Assembly: GCF_027925305.1 (NCBI RefSeq)
Contig: NZ_BSDR01000001.1
Location: 957,001 to 1,021,000, forward strand
DNA: 64,000 nucleotides
Direction of reading: 5' to 3'
DNA from: Desulforhabdus amnigena
GTDB taxonomy: Bacteria; Desulfobacterota; Syntrophobacteria; Syntrophobacterales; Syntrophobacteraceae
Part shown: piece after piece, positions 8,678 through 18,330 of the stretch
How positions within the stretch are numbered: the first letter of the stretch is position 1
Layout: each line of letters begins with the position of its first letter
Notes under the pieces: model-generated
Databases searched by the model: none
Told to the model about the DNA's origin: nothing
What the model saw: the letters and a program-made list of their open reading frames with translations, nothing else
Position numbers and translations under genes: made by a program

Positions 8678-10025
8678 AAGGGGTAACATCGCAAATGCCC
8701 TTCGGAGTGGAATCCGGACCGGCCAGTGCTCTCTGCATATCCTCTCCCATGATCCAAAGCAGCCTGGTTTTGGCAACCAGGTAATCACGGCGCGCCCTTG
8801 CAACATTTAAACGGGCGGAGAGGAGGTTGGACTCGGCATCATCGACCTCCAGCCTTGTTTTTACTCCATAACGATATCCGGATTCCGCCATCTGCAGCAA
8901 TCTTTCCGCCTGCTCTGTCGTTGCGGCAAGAGCCTTGACAATCTGAACGGATTCATCCACACGATTGATCGCATCCCTGGCTTCGAGAGCGATCTGGTCG
9001 AGCAGTTTTTTCAATTTTATTTCGGTGGTCGATAAACGGCTTCTGGCCTGAATCACTCGCCCTTTTGTGAGAAAACCGTCGAATATGGGAAAGGAAAAAT
9101 ATACCCCTGCATCCCAGTATCCTCCGCCCGTATCGTCATGGATGTCGTCCGTATCACTCCATCCCATATTTCCCTTAAAATCCAGGCGAGGTTTGTCTCC
9201 TCCCTTTGCAACGGTCACCAACTCACCGAAAACGCCCAGTTGGCTTTTGTAATAAGCCACTTCAGGCCGGTTGGCAATGGCCCGCTCCATTACGACCTCA
9301 AAGGAATCGGGCGCCTTGGGAAGACAGAGCAGGCTGCCGGTCACCTCAAAGTCCTCTTGCACTCCCATAAAGTAGCGCAACCTGTCCTTTGCAAGTCGAA
9401 TAGCGTTTTGCGCTTGGGCCAGTGCCGGCAGAGCATTGGTCAATGCCACTTGCGCTGCCAGTACATCATAATCCGTTGCCACCTCCATCTGGAGCTTTCT
9501 CTTTGCTTCATCCAGATGTCTTTGCTTCTGGGCGACATTGTCGCTTGCCACTTTTTCCAGTTCCAAAGAGAGCAACAGGTCGAAAAAACCGGTTGAAGCT
9601 TCCCTCAACGCCAGTTGCCTCGCTTCCTGCATCTGGTGCTCCGCCGATTCCTTATCATATTCCGCCGCTTTGATTGCAGACGATATCTGGCCCCACGTGA
9701 ACAGGGCTTGAGAAAGGTGGAGGTTCGCGCTGTAATCGTTTCTTTCCCGATTGAAGCCCAAGACAGGATAAGAAGGATCGTGTGAGTAAGCACTTTGTGC
9801 TTCAATTTTGAATTGTGGTAAGGCCGCAGAACGCTCTTCGACATACCGCCCCTGGGAGATATTTTTGCCTTCATTTGCCAAAAGAATATCCCGGCTGTAA
9901 TCCATTGTCAGTCTCAAGCATTCCTCGAGAGTGATGATTTTAGCGGCAGGTGATGCAACCGGCATACAGAGCGAGGAGCATAAAATCATACAGGATATCG
10001 ACAAGAGTCTCAGTATGTTGCACAT
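8676..10025 (-). CDS. TolC family outer membrane efflux protein
   Basis: 449 residues from the ATG at 10025, which has AAGGA nine bases upstream and begins a convincing signal peptide (hydrophobic stretch ending ...PVASPAA). Two repeats of long amphipathic helices typical of the outer-membrane-factor family are seen: LTLEEC-like opening ITLEECLRLTMDYSRDI, and the second-half helices rich in LEVDDAESNLLSARLNVARA. It forms the trimeric exit channel of a tripartite pump. It lies 189 bases after the RND gene and is most likely transcribed with it. Confidence 0.92.
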   Translation of the reverse strand: MCNILRLLSISCMILCSSLCMPVASPAAKIITLEECLRLTMDYSRDILLANEGKNISQGRYVEERSAALPQFKIEAQSAYSHDPSYPVLGFNRERNDYSANLHLSQALFTWGQISSAIKAAEYDKESAEHQMQEARQLALREASTGFFDLLLSLELEKVASDNVAQKQRHLDEAKRKLQMEVATDYDVLAAQVALTNALPALAQAQNAIRLAKDRLRYFMGVQEDFEVTGSLLCLPKAPDSFEVVMERAIANRPEVAYYKSQLGVFGELVTVAKGGDKPRLDFKGNMGWSDTDDIHDDTGGGYWDAGVYFSFPIFDGFLTKGRVIQARSRLSTTEIKLKKLLDQIALEARDAINRVDESVQIVKALAATTEQAERLLQMAESGYRYGVKTRLEVDDAESNLLSARLNVARARRDYLVAKTRLLWIMGEDMQRALAGPDSTPKGICDVTP

Positions 10026-10097
10026 CTCAAAACATCCTTGGACAACGGTGAAAACCGAGGCATTCTCTTTTGCCATGGTAGATAGTGCGACATTGCC

Positions 10098-10178
10098 ACA
10101 TGAACCACGAAAGACAAGGAGGACACAGAGAAAGACTTTCAAATGAAATCGCTGTGTTCTCCGTGTCTCCGTAGTTCA
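10098..10178. repeat. Dispersed 'accac-gaggacacagag' type repeat, inverted pair
   Basis: Between the RND and TolC-family genes. The left arm begins GAACCACGAAAGACAAGG. The right arm read on the other strand begins GAACTACGGAGACACGGAG, so the two form an imperfect inverted repeat separated by about 20 bases. Similar sequence occurs at 17199-17325 and 56285-56375. Confidence 0.55.
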
Positions 10179-10213
10179 GATGAAATCTGACAACACCAAG
10201 ATGGGAATCGACT

Positions 10214-13200
10214 TCACTCGGGCTCCCCCAACACTTCCTCGAGTGGCTGTCGAAACCGCTTTTGAATGGCTAAAACGGCATCGTCGAAAAGGGTGTAAAC
10301 CACGGGAACAACCACCAAAGTGAGCAAGGTGGAAGTGATCAGACCGCCAATGACGGCCCGAGCCATAGGAGCTCTCATTTCCGCACCCGGTCCCAGTGCA
10401 AGAGCCAAGGGGAGCATCCCGAAGATCATGGCCAGAGTGGTCATAATGATGGGCCGCAGCCGAGTTTTCCCTGCCTCCACCAAAGCACTTTTTCGATCAA
10501 AACCTTGTTTTTTCAATATGTTGGCATAATCTACCAACAGAATCGCATTCTTGGTCACCAGTCCCATGAGCATGATCAACCCTATGAGGGACATGATGTT
10601 CAATGTGTCGCCGGTGAAATAGAGCATCACCACGACTCCCACCAGGGAGAGCGGTAATGAAATCATGATAGAGAGCGGCGCCACAAAGCTTTCAAACTGC
10701 GCAGCCAGGATCAGGTAAATGAGTATGACCGCCAAGGCCAGTGCTTCAGCCATATACTGGAAAGTCTCCGCCATATCCTCGGCTTCGCCGCTCCAGGAAA
10801 TGACATAGCCGGGAGGAAGGCCAACTTCCTTGACTGCGTCCTGGATGGCATTGACGGCATCTCCCAAGGCTATTCCCACATTGCTGGCGGAGAGGGTGAC
10901 CTGGCGGCGTAAGTCGAGTCGCTGAATGCGCGCAGGCGAAAGATCCATGCGCAATTGCACCACATCTCCCAAGGGCACAAGCATCCGCTGCCCATCGGGA
11001 AGGCTGGAAAGGAGAGTGAGTCGCCCAAGCTGTGCAGGACTTCGCCGGTACGATTCAGGCAGTCGAACCCTGACATCGTAGGAATCTCCATCGCTATCTT
11101 CATAGGTCGTCGCTACTTTGCCTCCGATTAAGGGCCCCAATGTTTCCACAATCTGTCCTGTCGAGATGCCTACATTCACTGCACGAGCCCGATCCACCAC
11201 CAACCGGACTTCGCTCTTGTCCTGATCGAGACTTGATGCCACATCCACCACACCCGGAATCTCCTGCATCCGCTTCTTGATTTTTTCTGAATATTCCTTG
11301 AGAACGTCGAGATCGTCACCTTTGAGATTAACATTGATGGGAGACGCACCCTGCAAGTTGTCCGCCTCAGTGATGCTGGAGATGATGCCTGGAATTTTGC
11401 TGATTTCACGCCGAGCCATGGCCTCAAGTTCCTGTTGCGTGTGATGCCGCTCATCTTTTTCCTTGAGTTTTACATAAATCGTTCCCTCTCTCACTGTTCC
11501 CATATCTCCTGCGCCTACAGTGGCATACGTCAGTTCGATGCCGGGGAGAGCATCCAGCACATCAAGTATGGCCAGGACTCTCCCGCGGCTTTCCTCGAGG
11601 CCGGCTTCGGGAGAAGCGGAAAAATTCACCTGGAATTCCCCGCGATCATATGTGGTGAAAAAAGAGCTGCCCAGTAATGGAGCCAGAAGAAGGGCACCGG
11701 CAAAGGCCGCCAGGCCGAAAGAAAATACCCGCTTGCGATGGTCAAGAGCCCAGGAGATCACTGAACGGTACTTTTCCGCCAGACCGTCGAAGCCATCGTT
11801 AAAACGTTCCAGCAGGCGATAGAGAACATTTTTATTCTTTTTTTCGCTTCCTTCCATATCCGGGTCTACCCAGCGGGAAGAGAGCATGGGATCCAGAGTA
11901 AACGAAACGAAAAGGGAAACGAGTACAGCGAAAGCCACCGTAATTCCAAACTGGTAGAAGAATCGACCCACGATTCCCTTCATGAACGCTACCGGCACGA
12001 ATACCGCCACAATGGTAAAAGTGGTCGCCATGACGGCAAGACCTATTTCGGCAGTTCCTTCGAGAGAGGCTCTGCGGTGGTCTTTTCCCCTCTGCAGATG
12101 GCGCACGATGTTTTCACGCACCACAATGGCGTCGTCGATGAGAAGTCCTATGGCAAGTGAAAGCCCCATGAGGGTCATGACGTTCAGAGTGAATCCGAGC
12201 GCCATCATGATAATGAAGGCGCTGATAACACTGATGGGAAGGGTCAAACCGGTGATGACCGTAGATCGCCAGGAATTGAGAAAGCAAAATACGATGAAGA
12301 TTGTCAGAAGCCCTCCAAGCAACAGGGTCATCTGCACGTCTTCAACGGACTCCAGGATGAACCTGGAAGAATCACGAACAATTTCCAGGCGAACACCTGA
12401 AGGCATCTCCTTTGAGAGGCCCTCGAGTGCCTCTTCGACTCCATCTGCCACGCTCACCGTATTGGCCCCGGACTGTTTCAAAACATTCAGAGCCACTGCG
12501 GGCACGCCATTCACCATTGCCAGTGACCTGGGTTCCTCGATTCCGTCCCGAACCTGCCCCAGCTCCTTCAACCGAATGGGACGGCCGTCCCTCCATGCGA
12601 TCACCATATCCGGGTATGCTGTGACCTCCTCTGGTTTGCCCGACACCCGGACGGGTGTTTCATACCCTTCACGGTTGAGACGTCCCAACGGAGTATCGAC
12701 ATTTTCCTGGTTCAGTCCTGCAATGACTTCATTTACTCCCAGTCCCAGAGCCTCCAGTCGAATGGGATCCAGCCAGACATTGACCTCTCGTTTAGAATCT
12801 CCGACCAGATCTACCCGGCCAACCCCTGGAACATTTTCGATGCGCCTCTTGATCCTTTTTTCGGCCAGAGTAGTGAGCTCCCTCGCTCCAAGAGTATCCG
12901 AACGCACAGCCAGGGAGATAACGGGAGCCGCAGAAAAATCCAGTTTCTGAATCACGGATTCATCGCATTCCTTGGGGAGTTCACCCCGTATGGCACTCAC
13001 TTTAGCTCGTGTTTCCTGCGCTGCATCGTTGATCTTCGTCTCCAGAGTAAATTGCACTACAATACTGGAAACGCCTTCCTGGGAAGTGGAAGATATATGC
13101 TTCACTCCTTGCACTGGATTGACCGCTTCTTCGATTCTTCGGGTCACTTCACGCTCTACCGACTCGGGAGGTGCTCCTTCGTAGACGGTGGTGATCGTCA

Positions 13201-13333
13201 AAACAGGGATTTCGACATCCGGGTACATATCGACATTGAGACGTCGATATGAGAAAAAACCAAGCGTCACCAGGGCAAGCATCATGACAGTGGCAAAAAC
13301 GGGTCTGCGTATGGAGAGCTCAGATAAAAACAT
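10214..13333 (-). CDS. RND efflux transporter permease (AcrB/HAE1-like)
   Basis: 1039 residues, the normal size for the family. N-terminal SIRRPVFATVMMLALVTLGF is the first transmembrane helix. Two periplasmic loop domains (about residues 35-330 and 560-860) alternate with blocks of membrane helices. The helix-4 segment has GLLIDDAIVVREN, with the tandem Asp residues used for proton relay. It is an inner-membrane drug/proton antiporter assembled with the adaptor and the TolC-family protein. Its ATG is one base from the adaptor stop codon, indicating a tight operon. The substrate is unknown. Confidence 0.95.
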   Translation of the reverse strand: MFLSELSIRRPVFATVMMLALVTLGFFSYRRLNVDMYPDVEIPVLTITTVYEGAPPESVEREVTRRIEEAVNPVQGVKHISSTSQEGVSSIVVQFTLETKINDAAQETRAKVSAIRGELPKECDESVIQKLDFSAAPVISLAVRSDTLGARELTTLAEKRIKRRIENVPGVGRVDLVGDSKREVNVWLDPIRLEALGLGVNEVIAGLNQENVDTPLGRLNREGYETPVRVSGKPEEVTAYPDMVIAWRDGRPIRLKELGQVRDGIEEPRSLAMVNGVPAVALNVLKQSGANTVSVADGVEEALEGLSKEMPSGVRLEIVRDSSRFILESVEDVQMTLLLGGLLTIFIVFCFLNSWRSTVITGLTLPISVISAFIIMMALGFTLNVMTLMGLSLAIGLLIDDAIVVRENIVRHLQRGKDHRRASLEGTAEIGLAVMATTFTIVAVFVPVAFMKGIVGRFFYQFGITVAFAVLVSLFVSFTLDPMLSSRWVDPDMEGSEKKNKNVLYRLLERFNDGFDGLAEKYRSVISWALDHRKRVFSFGLAAFAGALLLAPLLGSSFFTTYDRGEFQVNFSASPEAGLEESRGRVLAILDVLDALPGIELTYATVGAGDMGTVREGTIYVKLKEKDERHHTQQELEAMARREISKIPGIISSITEADNLQGASPINVNLKGDDLDVLKEYSEKIKKRMQEIPGVVDVASSLDQDKSEVRLVVDRARAVNVGISTGQIVETLGPLIGGKVATTYEDSDGDSYDVRVRLPESYRRSPAQLGRLTLLSSLPDGQRMLVPLGDVVQLRMDLSPARIQRLDLRRQVTLSASNVGIALGDAVNAIQDAVKEVGLPPGYVISWSGEAEDMAETFQYMAEALALAVILIYLILAAQFESFVAPLSIMISLPLSLVGVVVMLYFTGDTLNIMSLIGLIMLMGLVTKNAILLVDYANILKKQGFDRKSALVEAGKTRLRPIIMTTLAMIFGMLPLALALGPGAEMRAPMARAVIGGLITSTLLTLVVVPVVYTLFDDAVLAIQKRFRQPLEEVLGEPE

Positions 13334-13334
13334 A

Positions 13335-14501
13335 TCAAGGGTTTCCTTCCTGATTCGATATGTAGACCCCGTCCCCTTCCCTCAGGTTGAACCCACCTCT
13401 TGACACGACCCATTCTGCCCCAGTCAATCCACCTAAAATTTCGACTTTGCCTCCTTCCGTGAGGCCTGTTCTTATCTCTTTGGAATGGGCGACGCCTCCC
13501 TCGGTAACGACAAAAACCCTTGCCGTTTCCTTTTCCATGTCCCAACCAACGAGACAGTCGGCGGGTACCACCATGATGTCATGACGCTCCTCCACAACGA
13601 CCTGTCCCCGAGCGAACACCCCTCCCCTCAAAATATCGTCGCTGTTTTTGACTTCAGCCTGAATACGACCCGAACGATCGGAAGCATTCACCGTGGGATT
13701 CACCCTGTGCACCCGTCCTTCAAAAACGCGGTTGCTCAATCCATCCACAGTAAAAGTCAGCAACTGTCCTTCATGCACAAGGGGTAAATCTATAGCGGAG
13801 ACGGTAGCTGTAAAATCCAAAATCCGGTTGTCCACAATGGAGAAAAGGTGAGCCCCCTTATCCACCCAGTCGCCCACATCGACTTTCCGCTCCGAAACAA
13901 TGCCCTGAATGGGAGCAAGGATGGAGCTCTTTTGAAGATTTCGATTCGATTCCGCTAGTTGAGCTCGCGCCTGCCCCACCTGGGCATCGGCCAAAGCAAC
14001 TTGAGCTTCAGCCGATTCGAGGGCCGTTCGCCTCTCGTCGAGTTCCTGGCCTGTGACAAGGCCTCCTTCCTTGAGTTTTAGCGTCCTGTTCAGTTCCCGT
14101 TTGGCTCGATTCAGATCGACCTTCGCTTTGAGCAGCTGTGCTTCGGCTATCTTCAGCCCCGCCTGGCTCCTTTGGAGTTCAAGCTTGTAATCCATTGGAT
14201 CCATTTCAAGAAGAATGTCTTTGGGACTCACATGATCCCATTCTTTCACTCTGATTTGTAAAACACGCCCTGGAAGTTCACTTTTGACTTCTGTGACATT
14301 CTTTGCAGAAAGACTGCCGAAGACTTCGACACTCCGTTTGAGTGTGGTGCGGGAAGGAGAGATAACGTCTACGGCGATCCTAGTGTTTTCCGAAGAAGTA
14401 GTCGAAGGCTCTGCGGGTATACCTCGTGAGTACCTGAAGACCACAATGCTGCCGGTCCCGAAGACGAGCAGGAAAAGCAAGATAACGCTCATTCGTTTCA
14501 T
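13335..14501 (-). CDS. RND efflux periplasmic adaptor (membrane fusion protein)
   Basis: 388 residues from ATG at 14501. The ATG overlaps the tetR stop (ATGA), which suggests coupled translation. An N-terminal membrane anchor MKRMSVILLFLLVFG is followed by a lipoyl half-motif (LPGRVLQIRVKEWDHVSPKD), a long alpha-helical hairpin (about residues 90-170) and the second half LAPIQGIVSERKVDVGDWVDKG, then beta-barrel and membrane-proximal domains. It bridges the RND pump and the outer-membrane channel. Confidence 0.93.
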   Translation of the reverse strand: MKRMSVILLFLLVFGTGSIVVFRYSRGIPAEPSTTSSENTRIAVDVISPSRTTLKRSVEVFGSLSAKNVTEVKSELPGRVLQIRVKEWDHVSPKDILLEMDPMDYKLELQRSQAGLKIAEAQLLKAKVDLNRAKRELNRTLKLKEGGLVTGQELDERRTALESAEAQVALADAQVGQARAQLAESNRNLQKSSILAPIQGIVSERKVDVGDWVDKGAHLFSIVDNRILDFTATVSAIDLPLVHEGQLLTFTVDGLSNRVFEGRVHRVNPTVNASDRSGRIQAEVKNSDDILRGGVFARGQVVVEERHDIMVVPADCLVGWDMEKETARVFVVTEGGVAHSKEIRTGLTEGGKVEILGGLTGAEWVVSRGGFNLREGDGVYISNQEGNP

Positions 14502-15181
14502 GATCGGGCCTCTGAACATACGGTGGGTTTCACTCCGTCAAATATGACATCAATGCTCTTTTTGATTTCGCCGACGGTGAGTGGACTACGCTTCAGATTC
14601 AAAACAAGATGCGCCTGCATGGTGCGGAGTAATCCCAGCAAGAGAAGAATGACTTCGGGAAAGCTCTCTTCTTTCAATTCCCCTTCGTCTACGCCTCCTC
14701 GAAGCATTTCCGAGAAAACGTGCAACAAGTGACTGTCCACCGGTCGAAGATCATAAGCAGGCGTAGATCCGGGCGGGCCATAAATCATGGAGTTCACCAA
14801 ACGAACGAAATCCACGTGATCCCGCATCAACTCGTAAAGATGTGTATAGAGAGCAAGTAGGCATTTTCGCATTTTGCCCCTCACAGTGAGAGATTCATCG
14901 AGTACCGAACAAAAAGCATGCATGGTTTCATCAACGAGTTTTATGTAAAGGTCTTCTTTGTTTTTGAAGTAGTAATACAGGGTGGGTTTTGTAACGCCTG
15001 CGGCTTCAACGATTTCCCGAACGGATGTGCCCGCATATCCCTTGTCTGCAAATATCTTAGCCGCAGCATGGAGGATACATGCTTTCTTTTCCTGCTCTTC
15101 TGCCCATCCTGCAGAGTCGTCGTTTATAAACAATCTCAAGCCAAGCCTTTCATTGGCATCATTTTGTTGCCCGATTTTCAT
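14498..15181 (-). CDS. TetR/AcrR family transcriptional regulator
   Basis: 227 residues. A helix-turn-helix near residues 35-80 reads AAKIFADKGYAGTSVREIVEAAGVTKPTLYYYF in sense (shown here as the usual TetR signature ...GVTKPTLYYYFKNKEDL). The C-terminal ligand-binding part is variable. It is the first gene of the efflux operon and overlaps the adaptor gene by four bases. A palindromic operator overlaps the -10 box just upstream, so autorepression of the operon and derepression by a pump substrate is the expected mode. Confidence 0.93.
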   Translation of the reverse strand: MKIGQQNDANERLGLRLFINDDSAGWAEEQEKKACILHAAAKIFADKGYAGTSVREIVEAAGVTKPTLYYYFKNKEDLYIKLVDETMHAFCSVLDESLTVRGKMRKCLLALYTHLYELMRDHVDFVRLVNSMIYGPPGSTPAYDLRPVDSHLLHVFSEMLRGGVDEGELKEESFPEVILLLLGLLRTMQAHLVLNLKRSPLTVGEIKKSIDVIFDGVKPTVCSEARS

Positions 15182-15225
15182 TTGAAATATTCTCTTCCTT
15201 TAGATTTCCTTCTGTAGTCAATATT

Positions 15226-15245
15226 TATACCGATCGGTAGGTATA
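15226..15245 (-). promoter_or_regulatory. Putative TetR operator overlapping the -10 box
   Basis: A perfect 12-base palindrome TACCGATCGGTA (15228-15239) sits inside a longer TATACC-N8-GGTATA inverted repeat (15226-15245). The outer arm at 15240-15245 is also the -10 box of the efflux promoter, the position expected for repression by the adjacent TetR-family protein. Confidence 0.7.
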
Positions 15246-15268
15246 GGAAGGTAATGCTGCTTTGTCAA
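15240..15268 (-). promoter_or_regulatory. Sigma-70 promoter of the tetR-efflux operon
   Basis: On the minus strand TTGACA (15268-15263), a 17-base spacer, and TATACC (15245-15240). The transcription start would lie about 50 bases upstream of the tetR start codon. Confidence 0.7.
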
Positions 15269-15528
15269 ACGATTTCTGTTCGAAAGTTGCAATCCTGGAA
15301 TTCCACAGAAATTTCATCAAATTTTTAGTTGTCGAAAGATAACAGGAAAGGAGGAAAACCGAGGCACAAAATTCCATCCCGGCTTTCCGTAGCGGGAAGG
15401 ACCTCCGTCGAAAGGCTGTTGTGCCATCTTTTCAACCCTCCGACGGAGAAACGTTTTCTTTATTTTTCAGATAGGTTCACTTTCAGAAAGTGATATACAA
15501 GTTTATAAAATTATTAAAAATAAAAATA
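15269..15528. other. Spacer upstream of the efflux operon
   Basis: Includes an imperfect inverted repeat: cctccgtcg near 15403 and ccgacggag near 15439, flanking 28 bases. A TA-rich stretch lies at 15490-15530. No gene was recognised. Confidence 0.35.
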
Positions 15529-15984
15529 TTAGAGGTGCAAATCTAAAGGCGAAAGACTTTCGAAATGTCCAACCAACTCCTCAAAATCGGCCTCACCCAG
15601 AAAATTCTCCAGTTGTTTGGTTTGGTTGCAGCGCCCGGTGAATTCATGCCAAAAATCTTCAATCTCCCTCAGGTTGCCATCAGAGCCACCGAAGAGGGAT
15701 GTCCATTCCTCACGGATTTCGTCGTAACCCTCCAGCATTTTACAGCCCGAAGCATCCATTGCCAACATGAACAGAACGTCGCTCAATGTGACCCTATCTT
15801 CACAATCCTGAAGGGAAAAATAGACGTGAATCGCTCTCCCGGGCTTTGAGAGTCTGCATTGATAATGGGCAGCATTCTCCTCAAATTTTTCATCTCGAAT
15901 CATTGGATTGAAATTGATTTTTTCAATTTCCATGCTGATACGCTGTCTGGAAATCAAACGATCAAGAGCGGCTTTGTGTTCCAT
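15529..15984 (-). CDS. Protein of unknown function, 151 residues
   Basis: Chosen start at 15984 has an excellent AAGGAGGAG four bases upstream. The product is acidic and soluble with no signal peptide or membrane helix. It shows a beta-rich middle (QCRLSKPGRAIHVYFSLQD) and an acidic helical C-terminal half ending ESLSPLDLHL. I do not recognise a family. It is a single gene with its own ribosome-binding site, flanked by non-coding AT-rich sequence. Confidence 0.65.
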   Translation of the reverse strand: MEHKAALDRLISRQRISMEIEKINFNPMIRDEKFEENAAHYQCRLSKPGRAIHVYFSLQDCEDRVTLSDVLFMLAMDASGCKMLEGYDEIREEWTSLFGGSDGNLREIEDFWHEFTGRCNQTKQLENFLGEADFEELVGHFESLSPLDLHL

Positions 15985-16654
15985 CGTCTCCTCCTTACAC
16001 TTAATGACGTTAATGGAATACATGAAAACCGGTCTTCAAAAGGCGACCGCAGCGTCGTCAGGTCGAAAACACTCGATCTTGAGCGGAAGGAACAAGATGA
16101 GAAACTAACTCAGACTCTCTCTAAAACATCGCTGAAGAATTGTGGTAGCGGTTCTACTTCACTCAGGGTGGAAAGACGTATAAGCGTCCGAAAAAGAATC
16201 CAGGTCTAAATATATTTTTTTATAATGGCCCAACTTTTGGAAAAATTATAATAAAAAAAATTACTACTGTAAAGAATATATTTACAAAAATAAATACAGA
16301 CTCGTTTGAGACGATACAATCCATTTAGAAATCAGACAATTGGAGTAGCAGAGTGGAAATCAGAGCTTCTTATGGATCTTCCATGTGTCCATATTATATT
16401 GGGTGGTGTTTCTATACTGGAGGAGATCATTCCCCTTCCTCTTTTGCGGATCGGGTTTCCCAAAAAGTTTTTGACAGAGACTTACTTTTTGATCCCCTTC
16501 GTGCTAAATTTCGCTCGAAGCATGGTCATATATCCGTGTGTGGACTTCACAAAGTCACGCTCTTTGGAATCTATTTTTCCCACTTCCAAAACCGAAAGAA
16601 CGTGCAGAAGGAGAACCGACCTTCTGAAAAAATCGATTGAATGGAGGAAAAACA
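15985..16654. other. Gene-poor AT-rich stretch
   Basis: About 670 bases between two unknown genes. 16205-16330 is strongly AT-rich with runs of A and T. Open frames here (for example 16306-16665 on the plus strand) lack a ribosome-binding site and family features, and were not accepted. No repeat or RNA gene was recognised. Confidence 0.4.
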
Positions 16655-17113
16655 GTGGAAGTTGAGAGCAAACTCATCCCCATTTTGAGAGAAGGCATAG
16701 ACGTCATCAAAATGGTCTTTTTTCAAAAACTTAAAAGCCACCTGGAGATGAAGTATTCCTCTCTGGAGAAGGCTTCCATCGGCAAGTTGGCTGGAGCCAT
16801 CATCAACGAATTATTTGGAACGATCCACCTTGATGGGCCCTTTGCAGATTTCGCAGAAGAAAACAAGGCAAAAATCGAGCAAGAAACGGCTCAGGTCGCT
16901 GTCCATTTAAAAGAGATGCGCATCCCTTTGACCGATGCTCTGAGAATGCAATTCCTTTGCGATTACCGGGAAGGAATCGACAGCACCCATCTTCTCTCAA
17001 AAGCCAGAGACCTAGGAATACTCATTGCCGATCGCGAAGTGCCCCTTCCAGCGCAATTCATGAACCTCGTTCGCAACTTGGGAAGCACTGTTGGTATTCT
17101 TGTCCGCTCTTGA
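16655..17113 (+). CDS. Protein of unknown function, 152 residues
   Basis: GTG at 16655 is preceded by GGAGG with a seven-base gap; an in-frame TTG at 16637 is the longer alternative. It is predicted soluble and mostly helical (LIPILREGIDVIKMVFFQKL, then an amphipathic segment ENKAKIEQETAQVAVHLKEM). No family was recognised and there is no operon partner. The strong start signal and sensible composition support it as real. Confidence 0.6.
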   Translation: MEVESKLIPILREGIDVIKMVFFQKLKSHLEMKYSSLEKASIGKLAGAIINELFGTIHLDGPFADFAEENKAKIEQETAQVAVHLKEMRIPLTDALRMQFLCDYREGIDSTHLLSKARDLGILIADREVPLPAQFMNLVRNLGSTVGILVRS

Positions 17114-17421
17114 TAAATGAGGCTCACCTCCAGCGCAGTGGAAAGCGTACTTTGAGTCCGGGCATCCAATATTTTGGATTGCTCATAATAGCAACCGTCG
17201 TTCACCACAGAGGCACAGAGTATGCGGAGAACGGCTCCGAGATTATGTTCTTAAAGAGAGTCTTCGATATCAAAGCCTTTCGTTCCTACCTCGAAGCCAT
17301 GTTTCTCTGTACCCTTTACGCCTCTAGCGAATAAACCGAATATTGTAAAAAATAATTCAAAATCAAACGGCTTTCTGGGAAGAAACGCATTGCGCGCAAT
17401 GAATTCACAACCATCTCATGG
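17114..17421. repeat. Intergenic region with a dispersed repeat copy
   Basis: 17199-17240 carries CACCACAGAGGCACAGAG, and 17300-17325 an inverted partner (CTCTGTACCCTTTACGCCTC). This is the same repeat type as at 10098-10178 and 56285-56375. The remainder (17330-17421) is AT-rich with no gene. Confidence 0.45.
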
Positions 17422-18330
17422 CTATTGTTTTATTTTCTTTTCGGCAATCTGCGCTTGGGGAGTCCCTGGATATTTTTCGGCAATCCGTTCATAAAGGATG
17501 CGGGCCGCCGTGCTGTCCCCCAATTTCTCGAATGCGTTGGCCTGTTTTAACAAAGCATGGGGGAGCCTATTGCCTCCCGGATAACGGTCCACAACCTGTT
17601 GGAATGTTTCAATGGCTTCCTGGTATTTCTGCTCTGCCATGTAGCATTCGCCTGTCGAGTAAAGAGCGTTATCCGCCAGTTCGGATTTGGGGTATTTTGA
17701 AGTGAACCCCTGGAATTCTTTTCGAGCTGCAGCGTATTGTTTCTGTTGAAAAAGCTGTGTCGCTTTATCATACATTGCTTTTTCAGGGTCCACTTTTTCT
17801 GGAGCGGGAGGTGCCGGCTGTGGAGGAGCAGTTTCCTTTGTGGCAATCTTCACGGGAGGCGCCGCTGGTTTCTGGGTTGTCGGTGTCGGCACTGCCGCTG
17901 GCGTAGCTGCGGGGGGTGTCGTGGATGTAGCTGCCGGCGCAGATGTAGTTGAAGGCGGAATGGTCACTACAGGTTGCGGAGGAGGTGGTGGCGAAGAAGT
18001 CTGGGCCGCTGCCTGCTCGGCAACAGAGTGTGCCAACTGGTCGACTTTCTGAATCTTATGATCCAGTTCCTCAATACGCCCGTTGAGCGCTCCAATTTTC
18101 ATTTGAAGCTCTTCCATACGTGCATAAAGATCTGCACTGGATGAGGTCTGTGGCTGACTACTACTGGATGTTTCAATACGTCTTTCCAGATTTTGCACTC
18201 TTTCGTGCAGCATGCCTATGCTCTGCCGCATTGTGGAAGTCTCCTGAGTGCCGGCACATCCTCCGCAAAAACTGACAGAGATCATGAGGGATATCAAGCC
18301 GAATCGTCTCCACTCGTTGATCATGATCAT
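17422..18330 (-). CDS. cpoB: Cell division coordinator CpoB / Tol-Pal system protein YbgF
   Basis: 302 residues from the ATG at 18330, which follows AAAGGG. An N-terminal signal ends near CGGCAG. Then comes a trimerising coiled coil (about residues 35-105, with SIGMLHERVQNLERRIE and MEELQMKIGALNGRIEEL). A Pro/Thr/Ala-rich linker of about 80 residues precedes a C-terminal TPR domain (AMYDKATQLFQQKQYAAARKE onward, two to three repeats). CpoB coordinates peptidoglycan synthesis with Tol-mediated outer-membrane constriction. It is the last gene of the tol cluster, 278 bases after pal. The unusually long proline-rich linker is its odd feature. Confidence 0.9.
   Translation of the reverse strand: MIMINEWRRFGLISLMISVSFCGGCAGTQETSTMRQSIGMLHERVQNLERRIETSSSSQPQTSSSADLYARMEELQMKIGALNGRIEELDHKIQKVDQLAHSVAEQAAAQTSSPPPPPQPVVTIPPSTTSAPAATSTTPPAATPAAVPTPTTQKPAAPPVKIATKETAPPQPAPPAPEKVDPEKAMYDKATQLFQQKQYAAARKEFQGFTSKYPKSELADNALYSTGECYMAEQKYQEAIETFQQVVDRYPGGNRLPHALLKQANAFEKLGDSTAARILYERIAEKYPGTPQAQIAEKKIKQ

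Noticed and set aside
11982-12950. 322-codon plus-strand frame in the RND gene
   Set aside because: Composition is Arg/Ser/Thr-rich with no domains; the minus strand encodes a full RND permease.
16306-16665. Two overlapping plus-strand frames before the 152-residue gene
   Set aside because: No start signals, unusual amino-acid composition and overlap with the better-supported gene start.
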